Of a stretch of 64,000 nucleotides of DNA, positions 33,555 to 47,367 are shown one piece after another. The stretch comes from Oscheius onirici. Taxonomy: Eukaryota > Nematoda > Chromadorea > Rhabditida > Rhabditidae. The DNA is taken from assembly GCA_932521025.1 (NCBI GenBank), contig OW051473.1, positions 3,658,001 through 3,722,000 of the forward strand, in the 5' to 3' direction. The notes beneath the pieces were generated by a model. The model was not told the origin of the DNA and searched no databases. It saw nothing but the letters and a program-made list of their open reading frames with translations. The first letter of the stretch is position 1, and each line of letters opens with the position of its first letter. The position numbers and the translations under genes were made by a program.

Positions 33555-34338
33555 ATGTACATACCTGCTTTCACTAATAAATCATTCTTCTGCCAGAGAT
33601 CAGTTCCTTGACCCAAGTGAACCTTTCGCAAAAAGTTTTTCGTTGATGCAAGTTCTAATAGTGTTTGTAGTGTGGAGGCAGACTAATAGGTTCCGGTGTC
33701 TTGCCGAAGGTATGAAAGAAGTAGTGATCTCTGGTTTAGTAGTAGCAGGAATACAGAAAATTGTAGGTAAAACTGTAGGAATGTGCATTTCGTGTAACAA
33801 AAATGTTCAAACGTTTTTTTTACAATCGTGAATGAAATGCAATGCGAGCATTTAAAATTCAGGCGTGAAGCTTATTTTTTATTCTTTCTTTATTCGCTTT
33901 ATCAAGTCTAATGATCGACAAGGGCGCCTCTAAGATTGAACTTCTCTAAGATTAAGACCATTCGAGCTTCGTCATTCACCACCAAGTCTGTCCAACAATT
34001 TCTCTGACTTTGTCTCGCCATCTGCTCCTCATCGTCTGATCGTCGTGAATCTGATCTTCGTGAAGCTTATACTCCTGAGTAACTGAACGCCGTGAAAATA
34101 ATAATTAACTAATGTTTTCCTGTTAATTTTCCGTGTTCAACTAAGCTTAACTCAACTCAACTAGCACAGCTTCCAACTATAAAATCTGCGCACAGAGAGT
34201 ATTCGCTTGTCATAGTTGACCTCGTTCTCAATGGCGCGCGTTTAATAGCAATTTATTTATACTTTGAAACAAACATTTTTAAAATCTGATTTTTCCCTTT
34301 TCAATGTTGACTACGAAAAGATCTCATTGGTTTTCAGG
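33555..34338. other. Intergenic with LINE 3' fragment
   Basis: Spacer between the arginase and huntingtin genes. Apart from the retroelement fragment listed separately and a 62-codon open frame at 33643-33831 without support, nothing was seen. Confidence 0.5.
33878..34045 (-). mobile_element. LINE-type retrotransposon 3' end, copy 1 (degenerate)
   Basis: On the minus strand this reads RWRDKVREIVGQTWW and then a stop-containing tail, resembling the C-terminal end of RTE-like non-LTR element polyproteins (RW-D-...-G-W). The last 45 nt before an A-rich end match 53180-53223 with about two mismatches. It is truncated at the 5' end and non-functional. Confidence 0.6.
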
Positions 34339-37300
34339 ATGGCCTCGTCAAGGGTAGATAAACTTGCCAAAACGGTTGCTCAGCTGGATCTGCAACTGGA
34401 AAGCCACGATACACCAACAAAGTGAGCTTGCTTTTTCCTGTGTTCCTACTATTATTTCAGAAAGAGTCAATCAAGTGATAAAATTAAAGTTTTGTGTACA
34501 GATATCAAAGATATTATAGTTACTAACGATTTTAATGCCGTTTACAAGGTTGGTAAAATTGAAAAAAAAAACTCTTTTTAGGAAGATAATCGATATGCTG
34601 ATCTGGTCAACAAGTCCATTCAGACGGTTTTCAAACTTTTCAACTATCCAGATCAAAACATGAGAGCTTTCGCCGAAGAAATATTGGATTCAATTTTACG
34701 AGTGAGGTCCTTCCCTGTTTTTATCTCGGTTTCCAGAGTCTATTACTGGGTTTTCATCAATACCGGGTTCTTGTCTGCCTCATCAGTGAAATTAGTCGAA
34801 ACGGGCCTTCTCGATCTCTAGTTGCCGCCTATACTCGCCTCGCTAGCTTAATTCATCTCAGTAAAGCAAACCGTGTTGTGTAAGTCGAAGAACTGTTTTT
34901 TCAAAACTCATTTCAGAAGTTATGGTGTTCATATCGCCAGTGCCATTGGTGCTATGCTTAAACGACCCGAGGAGCTTGTTCAACAAGCAATTGTGCAGCA
35001 TACTCCGACAATTTTCGGTACAATCGGGCCAAGAATGAGAGATCAACAAACCGAAAAGCTATTTGTAAGCTTATTATGCATTTCTTTTCCTATTCGTTTT
35101 TTCAGTCGTTGTATCAAGTCGCTGCTGAAAATCTCGATCTCACCGGAACCAGTAATCGAGCTGCTGTCGTAGTTATTTCGCAAATTTGCTTATACAATTC
35201 TTCCATTCTGAACAAGGTCAGTAGTATGATTATCGAGTATAATTTAGCATGGATTTCAGGCCTTTGTAAGATGCTATACCAACATTCAAACTCCGAACGA
35301 TGTAGAATGTAAAAGTCGACTTGTCGGATCTCTTAACACCCTCAAGAACATCTGGCCAATGATCAAAAAACGACAACGACACTTCCAGGAAGACATGCTC
35401 AAAATGGTATGGTATTCTGATTTTATTTTAACCGTTTTAGTGCCTCGCATCGACGTGTTGCTGCTTGTATTCCAAGCAGAGTGAAGTTATTGTCGCTTCC
35501 ATCGAGTTCTTCCAAGTGGTCTTCGACAATCCTTTGAAGTAAGAAGCCTTTCTAATTTAAATATCGTTTTTAGAATTTTAAACGCCTTCGATCCAACAGA
35601 CTTTTCCGCTATGATGGTATGGAAGCCCTTGTTATCAGCAGATCGTCTTTCGCTTTCTTCTTCCAAACTAGGTAATACTTTCCACTTTTGTTTTCAAACT
35701 TTTTCGCAGATGGAGATGACGCCTCCTCCATTAAATCCTTCTCAACACTCGACATCAGTGGTCAGGAAGAATCGGAGCAACTGTTCAATGCACCGCTTGT
35801 GTTCCCAGATTCACCGAGATATCATGATGATGGAAGTGATAGTGATGTTACTGTAAGTTGAATTTAAAGTTTTTATTCTGGTTCAGGAAACTGGAGGAGA
35901 CGAAGAGATCATCGATCCTCTGATGCACGCCGATCTTTATGAAGAAGCCAATAGAGCAACTACTCCTCCCCAAAATGAAGACGGTGCTGATCCATTTTCC
36001 ACGCCAGTGAAAAGTAGCTCAATCCCAGCGCATCCTCCTATGAACGTTTGTAAGTTAAAACAACTATGACGTCTATCATTGTTACAGGTCCTGAAGCCAC
36101 TGACTTTTACATGTATACTGCTGCAACTTTGGCCAAACTGTTCCTATTAGCTGGTTTGAAAGGACTGAAAAACGACAGAGAGGTTATCAAGCCCCCTATG
36201 AATGTTAAAAACAAATGCTTTCAGGTTCGAATATCTCACAAGATGCTCGCATTGAACTGTCTGGTTTCAATATCATCTCATATAAATTTAACTAGTGCAG
36301 TGGTATTATTCGGTAAGAACTTGTTCAAAACATAGAAACAACGAAATTACAGAGGATGGGCAACAAGCTCTCCATGAAGCGACACGATTTGTACTTCATG
36401 AAGACGACCAACTATGTGCTTCCGCTGTCCAATTCATGGCTTCTCTCGACAGATGGTCTCCGTCCCATAAAGGTTCGATATATATTTCTTTTGAAAAAAT
36501 TTTATTCCAGAGAGTTATCAGAAAGTTTCAACTTCGTTTCAAGTTATCCGCAAACGCGCACTCCTTCAAGCGTTTGTTGGAAAGCATAGTCTTATGGTGG
36601 AACTTGGCTTGACCGAGCAGCTACTGGATCTAGCACAAAGCCAAGCCCACTCGTCTTACTTTCTCATACAGGTATGCGACTCAGTATAATCTTATTTTTT
36701 GTTTTAGATTACATGCGCAGAATTTCTATCAAGCATTGAATGGAGTAAACTAAACTCCGATTTAAAAAGAAAGTTTCAAAAGAGTTGCCTACGATCTTAC
36801 TTCGATCTACTATTTACGAATGATCCAAAAGTGAGCAAAGCAGCAGTTGAAAATTTCCCAAGGTGATTTTTGTATTAGCGATATGTAAATAATGTTTCAG
36901 AGTTGTCAAAAACGCAGATCTGACAAAGTTTACGTCTGCTTTTCAAACTGGCTTGCCTAGTGAACCGCTGACAAATACCGGTCTGATTCCTGCAGTACTG
37001 AACCTATCAAAGGAGTTTAACTTTTTCAACGAATCACCAGACTATGTGATCGAGTCCAACTTGGAAGTTATCTTGAATGAGTTAAACTCAAACTATATAG
37101 AAGATGCTGAAACACGATCGGCAAGTTGAAAAGTTTTCGTTTAAACAAGTTATTGTTTAGCTCTCCTACTGCAGTGCTTTCGAAGCTCTGATGGAAGCTT
37201 TTCCGCCTACCATTTACTATGAAGTCTGGGGTGGAATTAACAGGTCATTCTAACAATCATTTTAACAATTGCGGTTTTAGAAGCGGCTTACCTACACCTA

Positions 37301-40300
37301 CCATTCTCACAACTATTCTTGACAAATGTGAATCCTGCTTGTCATCGGCTACTGCTTTGACAACTGGTCTTAATGTAATAGGAAAGATTTTCGCAGGTTT
37401 AAATTTGTAAATTCATTCTAATTATGGATACAGGCATGTGCGAAGGATACATCGTACAAATGGTTCGTGAACAAGCATCAGTTGACCGAAATACATTGCC
37501 AAAACTACCTGAGCCTCCTGTCCTTGATCGAATACTGCTTCTTTCGTTGCGGTAAGAATAATTGTATGCATTTTATGATTTTAGGACGATAAACATGTAT
37601 TACTCGCTGATTGCCGAGCATCGTTCTACACTATCTCAAGCCTCATCTTCGCTGTTGAACAGACCAACTATATCACCACTATTGAGCAAGAAACCATCTC
37701 CAAATCGGATAGCTGACATTTCACATCTGATGGGAACAAACGTTCATCCGTCTAGAAAATCAAGCTTTCTCGACTCGTTGACACTAAACACAGTCTTTCC
37801 GAGCATTCAAGGAGCATATACTAACTTCCTGGTCGGTTGTCTTATATTTTTTGCATTTTGGACCACGTTTCAGGAGTCTTTGAATAGAGATCACGAGCAA
37901 AAGTTCTGTAGCCTACTTCAAGCGGCTATAAACTGTCTCAGCTGCATCTGTGAGATGCTCAGTTTTGTTCAGATGAAACCACTGGTAGAAGAGATTCTCT
38001 TGTACATCAAGGTAAGATTTCATTGTTTTCTTGTTTCTTTCATATTACAGGTTGTCTTAGAAGTGGTCCCTTCACACGCCAGTTCTCTTCTGCATCAGAT
38101 GTTCAAAGTGGTGTTTGGAAAAAATGCGGCCAACATTAACCTGAACTGTTTGAACTCGTTGAAAATGAAGGACCCATTACCACCAAGAAGTACAATAACA
38201 TATTTTCTAAACAATTGTGATTTAGGCAAAGAGGAAATGTATTATCTCCGTTACGCAAACGAGTTCACGACGTTTTCTTCTCTGATAAGCCGAAAAGACT
38301 ACATCTCTAGTTATATTCATAGGTATTCTCTGTTCCTCTTCATACCAACATCTTTCAGGGAACTGGGATGGTTGAAAAGCGACATGTTATCCAAGGTACA
38401 CGTTCCTAGTTCTGCCGAAATTTCAACTGCACTTGAGCCTTTTGAAGGTTTTGTAACGCAGTTGCGACACATCTACAATGCCTACCAGTCTGTAGAGTTT
38501 AAAAAGACCGTAAGTTTTGTGTAAAATTTGAAGAGATTCAAACTCTTTAGGTGCTCAGAGTAATGTGTGAACTTCCGAGAAACGGAATAATCTACAATAT
38601 GGCGGATCCAAAAAAGATCCTTCTCGATCTCGTCATCCAGCAAACTCAGGACCCTAGCTTTGGAAATATGGAAGTGCTCACTGAAATTACTCTCTTTTTG
38701 GTAGTTCTTGCACGAACTGCAGTACTCAAGTTCGAGCATATCTTGAAAATCGGATCGGATCTCTTGGAAAAAGTTAATGAATATAACGCAAAGCACAGTC
38801 AGTTCTTATGGAACTTTTTTCTAACATTTTTTAGTCTTGAAAGCAGTGAGAGTGATAGTCTTGGAGCTGTTATATGTTCAACAAGTTGAACTCGACATTC
38901 TCTACACTTCTTTTACAACGAGATCCAAAGATTTCTTTCAATACGCTCCCGACGAGACTCTTTACATTTGGATGCTGATTTTGCACATGACTGACAAAAA
39001 CAGCTTAAAGTAAGAAATTATATACTTTCATTATCATTCTTGTTGTAGATCCATGTCGATTGACTTCTTTGGAAACTTTTCGAATTACATGAGCTGTGAC
39101 GAGACAGACTTCAACTGCTCTTTCTCCCTCGTCTGTGCCACTTTGTCAATGATGTCGCCTTCAATGTTTTTGCCGGTGGACAACATCTTCAATTTGCTGC
39201 AAAAGTTTATTGCTGAAAAGTGTAACCAGAAGAAGTACTGGGGAAGAGTGACAGTCACACTTTTCATTCTACTACATGCCGTTGAGGAAGATCCTCTTCT
39301 TCTCCGGCTGGAAGACATCATTCCGGAGCCACTAACTTGGATTTCGAGGTAAAAATTAATAAAAATATTAATTTGGCTTGCAGAAACATAGTCAATCTCA
39401 TTTCAAGAGGACTGGATATGATCAAAAATCCGGATTTCCCGGTGACAATGTTTGTTCATTATCTTCAGACGCTAACAACGGTTTTCAAATCAGGCAAGTT
39501 CATTAAAAACAGTTCATTTTCAATTTACCTTTAGACCGCTACAAGCTTCTCAATGACATGGTATGTAAGGCAATCAATGATGCTCCCTTCGAAAAGAGTG
39601 CTATGTTTTCGAACTGGACAGTGTACTCTCAACTTTTACAACTGTACAAACTGTCTTCTAGCTCAGTAGAAATTCTCGAATCTCTGAAGCCCGCTGATTC
39701 TAAAAGGTATGAACACGGAGATTCGGTCTTAAACATATATTTCAGTCATATCAAAGACTTGCACAAAGTTTTCACACTGCCTGAAAGAGCCTGTAATGAG
39801 AGCTCCGACTCGTCGTTAGTTGAACCCAATCAAAAGAACAATCGCTTGTCGGTCCAATGCTAACTTCTCAATTTTCACTTTTTACTTCAGAAGCGCGGTG
39901 TTCCTAGCAGATGGTTCTCAGGAAGAAATCTTACTTTCCATATTCAAAGAAAGTTTTCAAGAAATTGATTCTTCGATATTTACGGCTGTTTTACTTTCTC
40001 AGCCTGTCACATTGTATCCTCTTCTGAACAGAATGGTAATTTTTGTCACATTTTTTCAAACTGAGTTTTAGACTAATATGAAAAAATCAAAATTCTTGAG
40101 AAATCTTTGCTCATATATGGCAACGGAACTACGCACAACTACGTTAAAGGAAACATTGAAAGTCAGATTGGCCAATTTTCAAGAGTTTTTGGATGCCATT
40201 GAAGATAACATCGAAATATCAGCCAGTTCTTCAGATGAAGAAGTGGTTACGCACCTTGTAGTGCTGTCTAAAATTATGCTCTTGGTCTGTTTTTTCTTCA

Positions 40301-43300
40301 CAGATGCATGAACTTCACTTTAGGTCGCGGTTGAACCGAATCTTCAATGCAGAGTAGTTTCACAAAACCAACTAGAAAGGTTACTGCAGTTCGCCGCAGA
40401 TGGAAAACTGAAACGCCACACTGTTGATGGTTTTCATTTTCTGCTCAAATCAGAATCTGCTCGGGAAATTTTCTCCGCCAATCCACTGTGGAATCTAAAT
40501 CTTCTTGAGAGGGTTCTACATAACCTTTCAACTGATTTCATCAAGGTTTGGCTAGTATTAATTTTGACAAAAACAATTTAAGAAAGAGGTGAAAAAACTG
40601 TCGAATGTCGACACATTTATTGTGAACTGTAGTGAAGAAGTGGACCAATCGCTTGGATCAAAAACAATAGACGGTAACTATTCTTGCTAATTTGTACTTT
40701 TTTGACGTTTTAGAGCAACTCGGAGAGATTTTCGATTTGATACAGCATATAATCCACCATCTTCAAAATGACAGTCATAACATACCAACAGAATTCCTAC
40801 TGATACTCCATACTCTCTTCAGACTGCCCGTGCTGCACAGCTTTGTCATCGTACCACTAGCTGCTTTCAAGTAAGAGTTACTCACAGTTTCCCCAACATC
40901 GATTTAACAGTATGCAATGGACTCTTCGAGTCGATGTTAAAAGCCAACCACTATCCGTTCATGTTCCTTTGGTCAACATACATATGCTTTGCAACATTGA
41001 CGTTCTCCATGACTTTTCTTGGAGAATCAGCTTGGTTGGCTGGACGTCTCGTCAGCAGTTTGAAGATTTCTGGATGTCATTGTTCGGCGTTCTGTCATCA
41101 ACTCCAACCGGTGCAGAAATTGCAGATAATCAGGTACATTTTTTAAAACTTTGATAACCTTTCTTCAGAACGTCACTGAGCAAATCCTTGCTAGCAGCTC
41201 GGCTGTGGCAACTCTGACCGATATATTGTTGTACACATTGCTGTTCCCTGAACCTGGAAACGTTCCGACCGGAAGATTCGTCGTAAAAGATCGAGAGAAA
41301 AATGAACTATTTTACGAGTCCAAGTAAGTGGTGGGAATAGTACGTCACATGTCTTTATTGGGTAGTAAACAGGTTGTAGAAGGAAATGATTCTGCGACAA
41401 ATATTTTCAAGAACAAGATCTCTTTTAGGGCAATGTCACAACTACAGGCCGTTTTGGGAAAGATGAGAGAAAGAAATCCTGATATATTGTTTACAAGGAA
41501 CTTGGAAAGACTGGACGAAAATGGACAACTTTACGACCTTGGTCAACTATGTGCGATGTCTCTTTGGACACTAACAGGAGACCTGAGATCGACGAAAAAG
41601 GATTCCCCGGAGGTAAAACAATTTCTTTTTCAAACGTCATCTCTTCCAGAAAATCAAAGTGTCACTCTCGGAGTACCTACTAAAAACAACTAGTGAACTA
41701 GACACCGCTTCTTCAGTTCGAGCTCTATTTGAGAATTTTTCTCATTGGTTCAGCCGAGGATTAGAATTCCTTCCACTTCCTCTGCTCTCAGCAACAGTTC
41801 GATCGGTAGCATGAAATTCAAACAATGTCTATACGAAGTTTTAGATGGTCTTCCTTTCCGATCTGTTTGATGAGGGACAATCATACGAATTTCTGTACAA
41901 TCAGATAAAAAATGTCTACCGAGGAGGCTTTCTTGCACATCATTCCGATCTTGGCTACGTCATCTACTCACTCTTAAAATCTGTCACTTTCATTGGCGTG
42001 GATTCGGTTGAAAGAACTATGACAGAGGCCGATGTTGCAAAGATGGTTTTGACATGGGTCAGTGAATAGTTTTTACTCGTCAAACTAAATTTTAGGTCGA
42101 AAACGGACTTACATCCAAATATCCATTTGTGAGAACTGCCACTCTTCATGGTATACTGTATATTCTACAGTCAATGGCGGTGGACTCGTTGAAGCCGGTG
42201 TATCAATATGTAGCCAGCTTTTTGTATGCTGAATTGAATGACGTTACTGCCAAATCCGACGTGCTAACTGTTTCCGAGTAAGTGTTCGTAGATATTTTCC
42301 ATTATTATTCAGAAATTCTCGCGAATTCGTGCAGCAAAAAGTAATGTGGGCTGTGGCATTCCGTCTTATGGAGGAGCCAATGCAAGTCAATTTTAGAAAC
42401 AACTTGAACAACGTGAGGCTCAGTATTTCAGCATTCAAATAGATTTTTTCAGCTGATTTCCACTTACTATCTGTCTCCGTTCTGCAACGGAAAAACATTA
42501 GAAATGGTTACATCAGGAGTTGAAGAACTAATCCTACATAGCGCCTCGTATGTGCCGCAGTATCTGGAAATTGCTGCTCGTGAGTTCAACAAAACTTAGC
42601 CAGTTTTAAGTTCTTTTAGAAAGTTTCAAAGAGTACAGCACAATGGGTCAGGTCTTCCCATATTCTTTGAGGATTTTCACCGTCTGTGTATTCCGGGAGG
42701 ACATGAGCCAGAAACAGGGAACAGTGATCAAGTTTGCCGCTCCACTCGAAGAACTTCTTAGCTTGTAAGTCTTGGCGTGCTGACATACTATTTTCAATCA
42801 GATACCGGCGTTGCGACCAGCGCGATGCTCAGCGAATATCAAACGTTTTGGTATCTATTCTGCTGAAACTCCAAACTGAGGAACAAACCCTAACTACTGT
42901 GTTTGATCTTTTATCCGGTCAAAATCTGTATTCCAATGAGAAGTCAACGCTGAATATGTTGTTTGAGGTACGCAATCTAGTGCATTTTATTAGAGATTTT
43001 TCAGTTTTTCCAAAGATTGAGAGATGCTCGTCGGACATCAGCGCTTCAAGAGTTCGGTCGTCTGGCAGTGAACAAGTCCAAAACATTTTTTGAAAAACAG
43101 CAGTTTATCAGCATTGCTATCATTTTTTCCTCCTCTCCTAAAGAAGAAATTTCCAGCAGGCATGTGTTAACAAGTCCCTTTTTAGTTTATATTTTTAGAT
43201 TCCACTTTGTGCTCAACGTTCCACACGAGACACTCAGCTCCTCGTCTTTCAAACAGCTGCTGGCCTCATGCCACGTGAGTTTGATCTTTGGATATCGTTA

Positions 43301-43329
43301 ATTCAACAGCTTTTCAGGATGTCCGCTAA
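34339..43329 (+). CDS. Huntingtin orthologue
   Basis: Very large HEAT-repeat scaffold protein implicated in vesicle transport and autophagy. About 45 small exons read along the plus strand; I estimate 2,200-2,300 residues, shorter than vertebrate huntingtin (about 3,140). ATG 34339 follows a TTTTCAG acceptor directly, as for a trans-spliced leader, and gives MASSRVDKLAKTVAQLDLQ with no polyglutamine or polyproline. Diagnostic stretches are SRSLVAAYTRLASLIHLSKA with SAIGAMLKRPEELVQQAIVQ near the N-terminus, which align with the human LVRPQ...RTSKRPEESVQETLA region, and VRTATLHGILYIL near the C-terminus, matching human FRTATLHGLLYLL. The end is KQLLASCHDVR before TAA at 43327-43329. Introns are 35-50 nt; one acceptor is TTTAAG at 40582. 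C. elegans has one highly divergent homologue. No frameshift was noticed, although not every junction was checked. Confidence 0.88.
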
Positions 43330-44022
43330 TAGCAATAGACTGAAAGTCGATATCGTCAAACTAAAGTGATCGATCATATGGGTATTAATAATTTATGAAA
43401 TGGGTGTATTCCGCGTAAAATAAATATTTATAAGTCTCGTAAAGAATATAATCGTGTACTTGTTTCCCTATCAAAAAAAGCTGAATAACACCCCGTAAAA
43501 CGGTCATCAGCGCCACTTCAGCCGCTTTTTGATGAACAAAACTCAATACTTCTTAATTTGGTCTGCGAAGTCTCAAGGGTTGAATAACAAGTGCAGCTGA
43601 GAGTCCATTATTAAATGAGAATAGAATCAGAGTCCCTTTGCGAACGGAAATAATTTGTTTTCAATCAAAGGACCTAATTCTCGGTACAGCTGCTTATTCC
43701 TAGTTGTCGTCACGTCCTCGTGATCCAATGGCATAACTTCGCCTGATCATTACTCCTTTTTCAAAACGAAGTTCTGCAACTTTATTTTTTAGAAACTGGT
43801 CTTCGGGAATCTAAGGAAGTGCACTGAATCAGGCAATTTCACCGAAAGCGTTCTGCAGCTGCAGCGTATTTAAGCTTGAAATCTCAAAGAACTCATGACG
43901 ATCTCTGCTTTCCAGAATAATTCTCACTTTCAGGACTGCAAACTTGTTTTTCAGACCTGTTTATCAGGAAAACAGGATATTGTTCTAGGTTAATCATTCC
44001 GTAACAAATAGCGAGGAGGCCG

Positions 44023-44067
44023 TTTGGCGATTATAACAACTTCCGGTCGGTAAAAGTTGTCGCCAAA
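44023..44067. repeat. Bulged inverted repeat (hairpin)
   Basis: TTTGGCG (44023-44029) and ACAACTT (44036-44042) pair perfectly with AAGTTGT (44054-44060) and CGCCAAA (44061-44067). This gives a 14-bp stem with a 6-nt one-sided bulge and an 11-nt loop. Confidence 0.7.
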
Positions 44068-44476
44068 TCGCCGCGTGACAGTTCAATTTTCTAAGTTTGT
44101 GGCATCTCCGCTTTAAGAGAGTTAACCGATTTGACAGCGCAAATTCCTTGGCAAATTAACTCTGACCAAGAAAGTAACATTTTTGCAGCATAAACTGTAG
44201 CCCTGTGGCAATAATCTCGATTGGATCAGCCAGGTCGTTTCCCCGTGTCAGACAACAAACTTTTATTGTGTGAGAGATGAAAGGATCAGACTGAACGGTC
44301 TGGTTAAAGAGACATCTAAAGAGAAACACTTGTAGCCGATTGACAGCCGAGCGAGAGTCAAGGACCTGACCCCTGCGGCGTTTGGCTGCCGTCGACTGCC
44401 ACTTTTTACAGTCTCAAATTGTCAACCCAACCCGATTCCAGTTTCTACAGCGCGACACGGGTTGGTCGCAATCAAT

Positions 44477-44582
44477 ATCGGTACATGCTCTATCTTTCAC
44501 TCGATTCTTTTTATATTGCCAATTAGATTTTTTTCCCATGTATCATGTATGATTCACTTTGAATCGGCACATGCTCTATCTT
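44477..44582 (+). repeat. Direct repeat of a 20-mer, 86 bp apart
   Basis: The 20-mers at 44477-44496 and 44563-44582 share 19 positions; the core GCTCTATCTT and the flanks are the same. Paired sites of this length in a long upstream region may be factor-binding sites. Confidence 0.7.
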
Positions 44583-47367
44583 CTCTCTCTGTCTGTAAAG
44601 AAAGACTAGTTTCTGTTGACGTATAGTCAACCAGTTGACTGATATCTAAACTTTTCTGACGAGTTCCCGGCTGTTTTTCAAGGAATACCCCACGATGTAA
44701 TCGAAGAACTCAGAAATCTGTATGAGTGTGACAAAACATCCTGGGTCTCATTGAAGATGGGAAATGAATGACAGCCATCATTATCTTGTGCATGCAATGT
44801 TGACCTCTAGACATAAACCACGTGAAAAAAATGCTTGTGAGCTTGATGGACTCGCGCTTTTCATGTTCCTGTCTCAAAAATCTTGGCATGTCTAGCTTTC
44901 AATACACACAAAAAATTGTGCGCAAAATTTGTGCAAACAGTTGCTCTCTCTCTTCTCGCGTCATTTGGCCCGAAACGCTGTTCAGCTGCAGAGCCCACCC
45001 ACTCGTAAATTTGCTCAACTCTAGATTCCCTTGTCCCGCGCGTGTACTTCCAACTGAATCTTGTTACGCTTCTCCTCACTCCTTCTGGTCAACTAGAACC
45101 GCATCCAAAACCAAATACTGATACGCCTCAATGAACTCAACAAGAGCAAAAATCCATGAAAATGTTCCCAAACGAAAAAACCCTAAACATTTTATTCAGC
45201 TAAGATGCGATAAGTGGCAGCTCAGAAGAAGTAACTGCAAGTGACAGCTGTCTAGCACTAAACTCGGCTTATTTGAGATCAGAGAAAATTAAAAAGTCTA
45301 AAGATTGACGTAATAAATTCGCGACGCACAGACACAATAAATGTGGAAAAGGCTAGGATTGATCGATGATCATTTGGGGAACCCCCTTTTGTGATTATTG
45401 CATAAAGGGTGAGAACTGCAGTTGATCTTTGAGGACTTGGGGCTGTCAGTGAGGGTATCCTATTGACACAGGTAGCTCTTGGGGCGCGTTGGTCTCCGCA
45501 TTCACAAAGGGCGACCCGTTCGTCAAACATCCGTCTATCGATTCTCGGGGAAACATGCCTGAGGGGGGGTTTGAAAGGGCAGTCCCCCTCACACTCTCGG
45601 CGGCCGGCCTGCGGCTTCAAATACTTTTTGCGCTTACGAGACAAACAGCATGACCACTATCGGCACAAAGACCACAAACCTGGGGGCTAATTTCGCGGCC
45701 ATGGAGCAAAGGTTTCGGGTTTAATTAAGAGCTGGCAGTTTTCCTTCTTTGGCTCGGACCAGCTGATCCCTGCCCATAAACAAAGAACACTGGCACAGCT
45801 ACTGCTCAAGCCCTGATTAACCCGAGCCTTGCCTCAATTATAACAAAACCCACAAATTACCTCGGATAATTATTGCTCACCTCCCTATATCGGGGATCCG
45901 TATCGATTTTAACAGAGCTTTTCCTACTTGATTTGATTGTAGCTTTTATTTAAAAAACTTTCTTTTAAAGCCTGGAAATATAAACAAATAGCACGAGTGT
46001 CAACCCAGCAACTGAGCTCTCTCTATTGATCGCACCTTCCTCCAGTTTCTGATTAGGCATTATCTTTTGGATATGTTCCATGTACACAACACCACAGTTC
46101 ATCGAACTATACACAATTTTTTTGCAAATTAATTAAGAGTAAACAGTTTTTTTCTTGTTTCTTAATATTTTTCTTTTCGATAAAATGTCAGGCATTTTGG
46201 ATTAACAACATATTTTGCCTGTTGCAGAGCGCATATATTATCAATATAAAATTTCCACGGGTCTTAGCATTTTGAGCGGTAGTTCAAAAAACTATTTTCT
46301 ATTACAAAACTTTTGCAGGTATTCGTCTCTTTTTGTATCTTGTTTGCTTTCAGTGCCTTCTCCCTGGCGAAAACCGTCCCAGATCGGAATCAAAACAAAC
46401 CTTTCTTCCTAGTTATCGATAAAACGAAAACTTCCCTTTTAGTCAGCAGTCAATTTCTGGTCTGTCTGCGACATCAAAATGTTTTCGAATTTGGAGTGGA
46501 TTATTTATAGATTTTGACCTTTGTCCGCCGGTTCTCAATATTTTATTCCGGTAACAAAAAAGTATTCGATCCCATGACTCTGCTGTTGTTTTTGTACCAC
46601 AGTTCACAGAAACTGAATTGGAAAAAGCCAACAGAAAAGTTTATCCAGCTGCCGCAATTGTTCCATGTTCTGATGGAACTTCATCTGCCAGAGTTAAAGA
46701 CTTTGGAAGGGAAATCACTTTCTCAAACTTTCCTTGTTTCGTTTTCCGTCCCGTCTAATCTCAGCTGTCTCGTCCTCCAAGTTCACTGTCGCGCTCTAAT
46801 TTTCACACGGCTGCCTATTGTATGATGATCTTTGCCTCCCAGAGGTCTACCTACTTTCTTCTCTCTCATTTTGGTAGTAAAACCTCATCAAATGATTTCG
46901 GGACTAATTTGCGCTTTGCGATGGGTCCCGGCATGTGCGTTCAGCATATATCTCGGCGCAGACCGCCGGTTTCATCTTTCATCCGTCATGCGAAAAGACA
47001 CAGAAGAGACCTCCACGCACCTTGACGCCTCTATGCTTTATCTTTTGTTTGGCCCAAGTATTTGCATAGGAACCGACACGCCGTGTCATTCACCGCAAGT
47101 CATTCAAAAAATAGTTAAAGACTTTGATAGGTGACCAACCGAGGTGCAAGAAAACATGGAGACACGAGAAGAGACGGAAGCAGAATGACCAAGTTGCCAT
47201 TTTGTCTATCTGGTGTATCCAATTTGCTGTTCACGGCATGTTTTGACAACGCTCGCGTGGGGTCCCGCCCCCCATCGGCTCCATACCTCCTACTCCCCCC
47301 GTGCCGCGCCTCCTCCACGCTGGATATGGTCCTTCTCTAACTTATATTCATTTTTTCGTCTTCAACC

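Larger units (their letters stand above)
43330..47367. other. 4-kb gene-free region upstream of a nuclear receptor
   Basis: By far the longest gap in an otherwise compact window. The huntingtin polyadenylation signal lies near 43426. Short open frames on both strands lack starts, domains and splice sites. It holds a hairpin (44023-44067), a 20-mer direct repeat (44477 and 44563) and a locally GC-rich stretch around 45440-45640. It probably contains the regulatory region of the receptor at 47368. Confidence 0.55.
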
